Assembly: GCA_013824865.1 (NCBI GenBank)
Contig: PNON01000004.1
Span: 1 to 64,000, forward strand
Direction of reading: 5' to 3'
Length of the DNA stretch: 64,000 bases
Source: Anaerolinea sp.
Lineage (GTDB): Bacteria > Chloroflexota > Anaerolineae > Anaerolineales > Anaerolineaceae
In this document: positions 59,157 to 64,000 of the stretch, in pieces
Layout of the letters: each line of letters begins with the position of its first letter
Position numbering within the stretch: the first letter of the stretch is position 1
Notes under the pieces: generated by a model
The model's database searches: none
What the model was told of the DNA's origin: nothing
Seen by the model: only the letters and a program-made list of their open reading frames with translations
Made by a program: the position numbers and the translations under genes

Positions 59157-60902
59157 TTATGCGCTCAATGCGGAAAACCAGCTTTTAAGCTTCTCCCTGC
59201 GTTCATCTGCATCATCGGGGATCCGCACCGGCCGACCGCGGGCATCGAAGACCAGGCCAAGAGACCCGCCTGAAACGCGCAAGCTGATGCCCTTGCCACT
59301 GCGGCGCAGCCCAAGGTCCGTATGGGGTTCGGTTTCCAGTTGCAGCTTTGCTGTCTGGCCGTATTCCAATGGGATTGCCAGAAAATCCCCCTGCCGGATT
59401 TCCATCTGTATCTCTTCTGTAGTCGCCAGAGTCAATCGCGCACGTAAAAGAGTGCTGCCCAATTTACCACGGCTGACCGGGGAAATGACAGTACATAGAT
59501 TTTGCATCACCCCACTGTTCAGCACATCCACCGGCATTGCCGGAGAAAGCTGACCGCAAGCGCCCAAGACTGGAAGAATATTGTTCTGGTCTAATACAAC
59601 GGTGGTAATTCCCGCCGGCTGCAATCCATCCAGTATCATCATCAAGCAGTGCTCCGCTGAAGGCGCTCCAGTCATCATCGTCCCAGAAACAATCACCGGT
59701 TCAAAACCGAAATTCAACCCTGCCCCCTGCACCAGGTTCAAATGCGGATAGCTTTTTGAAGCTGAAAGCAGCGCCTGTCTTAACCGGAAGCTGGTCAGCG
59801 CATATTCTATGGCCAATTCCTCATCAGTAGAGGGGATGCCGGCGGGATATGCAGACTTATTCAGCAGGTAGTCTTTCACTTGCTCATCAGTGACCACCAG
59901 GCGAATCCATTGCTGCAGTTCCCGCGGTGTTCCCCTGTATGCAGCCAGAGTATCAAAATCCCCTGCCCAGCGCTGCCTCAGCATGGAAAGGCGATTGTTC
60001 TTACCGGTTGCCAGGGTGGTATGTGTTGATCCCAGGTCTATGCCCAGCACCCCGCTTCGGCTGGTATACGCCTTGCCTAAAAAGCGGATCATTCGCCCAA
60101 ATGACGCTGAAGTCAACATCATCTTGTTGCCGGTCATTTGGTTCAGGTTGATCGCGCCTGTCACCTGGCGGTATTTCACCCGCGCAGCCATTTCCGCAAA
60201 AACACCCTGGGCTGGGTCCAGGCTTTCTGATTCTGGTGATGGGCGTATATTGGAGGTAAAGGTCACCGGCGCCAGGGTGCCAACTGAATTTTTCACCCGT
60301 TCTGCCAGGGCTGAGTTACCAGCAAACAGGATTTCTGGACGTTTATCCCTGGGCAAAAGAGAGGAGGCAACTTGGATGGTCTCCAGAACCGTTTGGACAG
60401 ATCGCGAAGCGCCCAGTTCTGTGCCTCCGGCAAGAATCACGATATCCGGCAGGATCTTTAGAAAGCTGTCAACCTGCGCGTCTGGCTTGCGGTTGTCGCT
60501 GGCGGAGATGTAATCGCACACCCTGGCATCAGACGTAACAGCCAGGTGTTCTGCGCTTTCCAGTGAGAGGTTGGCCAGCAGCCCGGCGCAAATAACCTTC
60601 ACATCAGGGCCAGCGGAAATAGTGGCAGCCAACCCATCCACGCCATTGCCTTCCATTGTTTTTGCGATCAACAGCCGTTCCGCTGGATCGATGAACTTTC
60701 TCTCGGTGATGCTTTCCAGCTCGCGAACCGCTTCCAGCACACCTGGCATAATATCCAGCATTGGCGCCCCGGCAGTGGTTCGAGATGAACCCTGCGCAAT
60801 GTAGCGGAATTTATCTTCAACCATCTCAAACAGATATGCCCGAGTGTGAATAGCGCCTACATCGACTGCCAGGATAGATTCATAAGCTGTGGTTTCGGTC
60901 AT
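59157..60902 (-). CDS. GlmL/MutL-type ASKHA-fold protein
   Basis: 581 residues. Two ASKHA phosphate loops are visible: ILAVDVGAIHTRAYLFE (about 10-26) and GVLGIDLGSTHTTLATG (about 285-301), with VILAGGTELGASRSVQTVLE and the late LNLVQGAGLNFGFEPVIVSG. This is the glutamate-mutase-L (GlmL, MutL-like) family, linked elsewhere to B12-dependent glutamate mutase. No mutase gene is present here; neighbours are membrane proteins. A chaperone or switch ATPase in an envelope process is therefore possible. It lies 7 bases behind the membrane protein gene at 60910. Confidence 0.8.
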   Translation of the reverse strand: MTETTAYESILAVDVGAIHTRAYLFEMVEDKFRYIAQGSSRTTAGAPMLDIMPGVLEAVRELESITERKFIDPAERLLIAKTMEGNGVDGLAATISAGPDVKVICAGLLANLSLESAEHLAVTSDARVCDYISASDNRKPDAQVDSFLKILPDIVILAGGTELGASRSVQTVLETIQVASSLLPRDKRPEILFAGNSALAERVKNSVGTLAPVTFTSNIRPSPESESLDPAQGVFAEMAARVKYRQVTGAINLNQMTGNKMMLTSASFGRMIRFLGKAYTSRSGVLGIDLGSTHTTLATGKNNRLSMLRQRWAGDFDTLAAYRGTPRELQQWIRLVVTDEQVKDYLLNKSAYPAGIPSTDEELAIEYALTSFRLRQALLSASKSYPHLNLVQGAGLNFGFEPVIVSGTMMTGAPSAEHCLMMILDGLQPAGITTVVLDQNNILPVLGACGQLSPAMPVDVLNSGVMQNLCTVISPVSRGKLGSTLLRARLTLATTEEIQMEIRQGDFLAIPLEYGQTAKLQLETEPHTDLGLRRSGKGISLRVSGGSLGLVFDARGRPVRIPDDADERREKLKSWFSALSA

Positions 60903-60909
60903 CTTAGGC

Positions 60910-61581
60910 TCACCTGATCAGTGTGGTTACGATATTCCAGAAGGCATTGATGCGCTCTACTAGCGCAGTCACCGAAGTGGTATACACTCCCGCAAAAATA
61001 GCTCCCAGTGTGATGAATAAGAATATCCTACCCATCCATGCCAACGCTTCGATCCAGCCCGGGCGGCGGATGGGTTTACCGATCTCAAACCTGGCGCCAA
61101 AATAGAAATACATGAGGGTAGTAATGGTGCCTGCGGCGATGACGAGGTTTTCCGGAAGATTCTCTTTCATTTGCCCCGGAGCGAACAATTCAATGGTGGC
61201 ATGCGCCTGCGGCAGAATGGTTCCCAATACCGCCCCACTGATGGTGAAAGCTCCAGCCGCGCCCAATAGCAGGGCTAGAGGGATGCGCCCCAGGAAAGCC
61301 AACTTGCGGGTCGGTAGGAAAAATAACAGCCCGGAAAGGATGAGCGGTGTGATGACATGAGTAATTGCGTTGGACGTGGTAACTGTTCCACCCAGCAGAG
61401 GGTAGATCAGCCGCGGATAGATTGCCTGGAAGAGCAGTATGTCAGCTACATATCCAGCAGTTACCCCCGTGAACAGGCTGACAGCCAGGCGAAAAAGCGG
61501 ATTATCGCCGATCAGGTAGCTGAATACCAACAGTGAGAGCACAAATCCCAGCGCAGCCCATACCAGGTCTATGGGGTTCAT
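60910..61581 (-). CDS. Six-helix membrane protein in the GlmL-like operon
   Basis: 223 residues. Helices include IDLVWAALGFVLSLLVFSYL, LAVSLFTGVTAGYVADILLF, HVITPLILSGLLFFLPT, IPLALLLGAAGAFTISGAVL, LVIAAGTITTLMYFYFGARF and MGRIFLFITLGAIFAGVYTT. No catalytic motif is seen. It overlaps the upstream zinc-ribbon gene by 4 bases (ATGA) and precedes the GlmL-like gene by 7, so all three are co-translated. Function unknown. Confidence 0.7.
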   Translation of the reverse strand: MNPIDLVWAALGFVLSLLVFSYLIGDNPLFRLAVSLFTGVTAGYVADILLFQAIYPRLIYPLLGGTVTTSNAITHVITPLILSGLLFFLPTRKLAFLGRIPLALLLGAAGAFTISGAVLGTILPQAHATIELFAPGQMKENLPENLVIAAGTITTLMYFYFGARFEIGKPIRRPGWIEALAWMGRIFLFITLGAIFAGVYTTSVTALVERINAFWNIVTTLIR

Positions 61582-63398
61582 GAACTTTCCCCTCTATGCG
61601 TCTTCAGGATGGAAAAGCCTAAATAATTCAAAATCCCGGCTGTGGCCATGATGAACAAGGAAAAGACTAGCGCGTAATAGTATCCGTTCCATAATTGTGT
61701 GGCAGGGCCTGGTTCCCGCAGCACCTGTTCAAAGGAAGCAGCGCCGTACATACCACCGATCAACCCGTCAATTTGCCCGGATCGGATGTATGGGCGAACC
61801 AGGGGAACAGCCTGACTGCTAACTACCATCCACAATTGAGGCGAGGTCAGTAAAGGTTGGATTTGCTCCACCCAGGTGCGGGCAGTATCCGGGTTGTCAG
61901 TGAGAATCAGGATTCCATCGAAGCTATTAAGATTATGGATCGTGGATAATCCAGGGATATCAGTTGTTCTGCTGAGGTTTAAGCCCAGCGGCAGGCTGCC
62001 TTTAAAATCCCGCAGCAAGCCCTGCATGCCGGATTGACCGCCTGGCAGATAACCCAGAACAGTGAATCTATCTGTTCCGAGGAAAGGCACCTCAAGGTCT
62101 GTCCCCGTTGCGTTCACCGCGGTCAGCAGCTTGTCAGCCAGAAAGAGGTTGTGGGCTGATGTGGAAACGGTGAAGAATGAAGCCTGCTTGTCTGCCAGTA
62201 ACCGAATCCCAGCACTGGCTGCCGTTTCCACCTCGCCGGCATACGCTGGTTCATAATCCAGGATCAGCAGCACATTTGCCCCTGCGCGTACGCCTGATAT
62301 TGAGGTGTAGAAGTCCACAATTTCCACCGGGATACTTTGGGGCAAACGGCTGGGAGCGGCATTACTCAGCTGGACCAGGGAGATCAATCCCAATAGCAAG
62401 GCGGCGATCACCCAGCGGACAATGAAGGATGACCGACTGCGCTTGTAAAGCGGCGATCCATGCTCTTCTTTCTCAGCCAGCAAAGTGGTCTCAAACATGG
62501 AAATACGCGCCGTGGTGGAATCGCTCGGAGATTGTGCCGTAGTTTGTCTGGGAGGATGGTATTTTATCTCTTGCCCGGGTAGAATACCGGGGATATCCTC
62601 CAAAGCGTCAACCAACTCAGGAGACTGAGACTGTTGTTCCCCGGCGCGTAGATGCCTGCCTGGCAAATCAACAGGCATTTCACCGGTTTCTTCAGAATCG
62701 CTGCGGCTTTCCGCGTCTTTTCCTGGGAATCCCGACTTTGGTTCTATTTGCCCGCTATCGATTTTTTCCGCGGTTTCATCGATAGTTACTTCCAACCCTG
62801 GTTGACATTCGGGGATGGTTGCTCCCTCCTGTAACATCGGATCATCTTTATCTGTGTTTGCAAGACCATCCAACGCATCTTCAGCTTCAGCGGCTGGCTG
62901 ATTGATATTGCTTGCAGATACGGGCTCACCTATTTCCTCCACTTCATCTGCCTGTTGCAACGTTTGACCAGCTTCACCGCCCACTGCGGGCATCTCTCCA
63001 TCCGGAGGTTTGCCATCGCTGATCTTTGAGCGGATGTTTGACAACCATTCCGCCTGTCTAGCATCAGATGTGGCTGGTTGACCTTCCTCATTGGATATAG
63101 GCAGCATATTATTTTTTTGCTTGCCACCGCCCAGGCTGGAAAGAACTGTTTCTAAGGTGGAATCATCTTTGGCGGGTTCGGCATTGGGTACTGGTGGAGA
63201 TTCCTTTTGTTTCCGGTCTCGGATGGCAGCCAGCCAATCTGGTATCGGCTCCTGGTCAGACCCAGCCGTATCCACTGTGGTCTCATCAGGTAGTGGTTGT
63301 TCTGATGGTTGAGAACCGAGCGGTTCATTGCAAAAGCGGCAGAAGAGCGCGTCTTCTGGATTTTCACGTTGGCATTGCGTGCAGGTAATTCCACTCAT
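61578..63398 (-). CDS. Zinc-ribbon membrane protein with a large extracytoplasmic domain
   Basis: 606 residues. The N-terminus is a zinc ribbon (CTQCQRENPEDALFCRFCNE; two CxxC). About 280 acidic, Pro/Glu/Asp-rich residues follow, predicted disordered. A membrane helix (IVRWVIAALLLGLISLVQLS, about 328-347) precedes a domain of about 200 residues (VEIVDFYTSISGVRAGANVL, LLILDYEP, TVLGYLPGGQSGM, FDGILILTDNPDTARTWVEQ), and a last helix lies near the C-terminus. The domain has an alternating strand/helix pattern of unknown family. It is coupled by 4 bases to the next membrane gene. Confidence 0.68.
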   Translation of the reverse strand: MSGITCTQCQRENPEDALFCRFCNEPLGSQPSEQPLPDETTVDTAGSDQEPIPDWLAAIRDRKQKESPPVPNAEPAKDDSTLETVLSSLGGGKQKNNMLPISNEEGQPATSDARQAEWLSNIRSKISDGKPPDGEMPAVGGEAGQTLQQADEVEEIGEPVSASNINQPAAEAEDALDGLANTDKDDPMLQEGATIPECQPGLEVTIDETAEKIDSGQIEPKSGFPGKDAESRSDSEETGEMPVDLPGRHLRAGEQQSQSPELVDALEDIPGILPGQEIKYHPPRQTTAQSPSDSTTARISMFETTLLAEKEEHGSPLYKRSRSSFIVRWVIAALLLGLISLVQLSNAAPSRLPQSIPVEIVDFYTSISGVRAGANVLLILDYEPAYAGEVETAASAGIRLLADKQASFFTVSTSAHNLFLADKLLTAVNATGTDLEVPFLGTDRFTVLGYLPGGQSGMQGLLRDFKGSLPLGLNLSRTTDIPGLSTIHNLNSFDGILILTDNPDTARTWVEQIQPLLTSPQLWMVVSSQAVPLVRPYIRSGQIDGLIGGMYGAASFEQVLREPGPATQLWNGYYYALVFSLFIMATAGILNYLGFSILKTHRGESS

Positions 63399-63399
63399 C

Positions 63400-64000
63400 T
63401 CATTCGCCTGCCTGCGCTCCGGGGCGGATGATGGTGCGGATGCCTGCTGTCAGGCTGCCCAACCCTACCCCTAGCAAAATGCCACGCGCACCACCCAGTG
63501 GAATGGTATTGAAGAAAGAGAGCAACATCTGAGTCTGGTTTTCGTTCTGAAAAGGAACAAAGCCGGTAGCAGCCCACAGGAAGAGCATGGCTGACCCGAT
63601 GAACAGGATAGTGACAAACTGGATGCCCGGTCTGATAGCGCGGATGATGGCTACGGCTAATGAGATACTGAGCAATGCCAGCAAGCTGGTTTCCACCGGC
63701 ACGATCACCGCGCTGACCATGGACGTATAAAAATGATGCCCTGGTTTTAAAATAAAACCGGCAATGAACACTCCCGCAAAGGCAACCAGCAGCACCACAC
63801 TGTTCACCCAGTCTGGTTTTTCCGTGCGCACCCGGTCTGCGTGGACAGCCAGCAAATTGAGGATGCCCAGCAACCCTGCCACGCCCGCCAGGGTGATTAT
63901 CCAGCCCAGCAGCACCTGGCTGACAATACCCAGGAGGTGGTTGGTGATCAATACGCTGGCCAGCAGGATAATTCCTGTGACTGTAGCGATCGCCCGCGGG
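63400..64000 (-). CDS. Polytopic membrane protein, N-terminal part beyond the window
   Basis: At least 200 residues; the frame stays open to the right edge (PRAIATVTGIILLASVLITN), so the start lies outside. Helices include LGWIITLAGVAGLLGILNLL, SVVLLVAFAGVFIAGFIL, ETSLLALLSISLAVAIIRAI, FVTILFIGSAMLFLWAATGF and GILLGVGLGSLTAGIRTIIR. It ends 1 base before the ATG of the zinc-ribbon gene, so it heads (or sits early in) the same operon. A TTG at 63951 is only an internal codon in this view. Function unknown. Confidence 0.65.
   Translation of the reverse strand, partial: PRAIATVTGIILLASVLITNHLLGIVSQVLLGWIITLAGVAGLLGILNLLAVHADRVRTEKPDWVNSVVLLVAFAGVFIAGFILKPGHHFYTSMVSAVIVPVETSLLALLSISLAVAIIRAIRPGIQFVTILFIGSAMLFLWAATGFVPFQNENQTQMLLSFFNTIPLGGARGILLGVGLGSLTAGIRTIIRPGAQAGE

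Overview
The window looks like a chromosomal segment of an uncultured or anaerobic Chloroflexota bacterium, most likely class Anaerolineae. This is inferred from the gene families, not from a marker gene: a GlmL-like operon with a zinc-ribbon membrane protein, paired M16 peptidases next to acpS, a cobaltochelatase-type ChlI/ChlD gene, DUF5666, DUF5668-like and DUF4190 small proteins, and many genes whose start codon lies 5-7 bases after a -10 box (probable leaderless transcripts). Coding is dense, moderately GC-rich and on both strands. There is no rRNA operon, prophage, complete insertion sequence or CRISPR array.

Layout. 0-2.6 kb: small secreted and membrane proteins. 2.7-10.4 kb: a tightly overlapping four-gene operon with an AddB-like helicase-fold protein, a complete UvrD/AddA-type helicase, an Fe-S PD-(D/E)XK nuclease and RecJ. 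It reads as an AddAB-like DNA-end-processing machine split into three polypeptides plus RecJ. 10.4-10.8 kb: two tRNA-Val(CAC) copies, the first carrying three separate insertions of exactly 20 nt. 11.3-15.3 kb: an AT-rich accessory island with a DUF2075 nuclease-helicase, a DUF2726 nuclease and a DUF559 nuclease, bordered by a truncated gene and a duplicated gene end.

15.3-31.2 kb is housekeeping and metabolism: cyclophilin, DNA polymerase III delta prime, BaiN-like flavoprotein, thioesterase, adenosine deaminase, acylating aldehyde dehydrogenase beside a decayed aldehyde:ferredoxin oxidoreductase, a Bmp-like lipoprotein, phosphohexomutase, MBL hydrolase and RdgB. 31.4-37.5 kb has YceD, the primary sigma factor, an M14-like peptidase, OsmC and a cNMP-binding/NifU pair. 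38.4-40.4 kb is a ChlI-ChlD chelatase gene split at an A9 run in the way expected for -1 frameshifting. A 119-bp MITE with a 7-bp target duplication lies at 41.4 kb.

41.6-46.2 kb is a five-gene operon (two M16 peptidases, AcpS, metallophosphoesterase, ParB-like protein). 46.4-50.8 kb has a ferredoxin-NADP reductase-like enzyme and a three-gene ABC exporter. 50.8-57.3 kb has a dipeptidase, an S1-domain protein, YchF, tRNA-Leu(CAA), GlgC and a degenerate double retropepsin-like protein. 57.4-64.0 kb is a minus-strand operon of membrane proteins around a GlmL-type ASKHA protein; it runs off the right edge.

No search or folding program was run; names rest on motif reading, family lengths and context.
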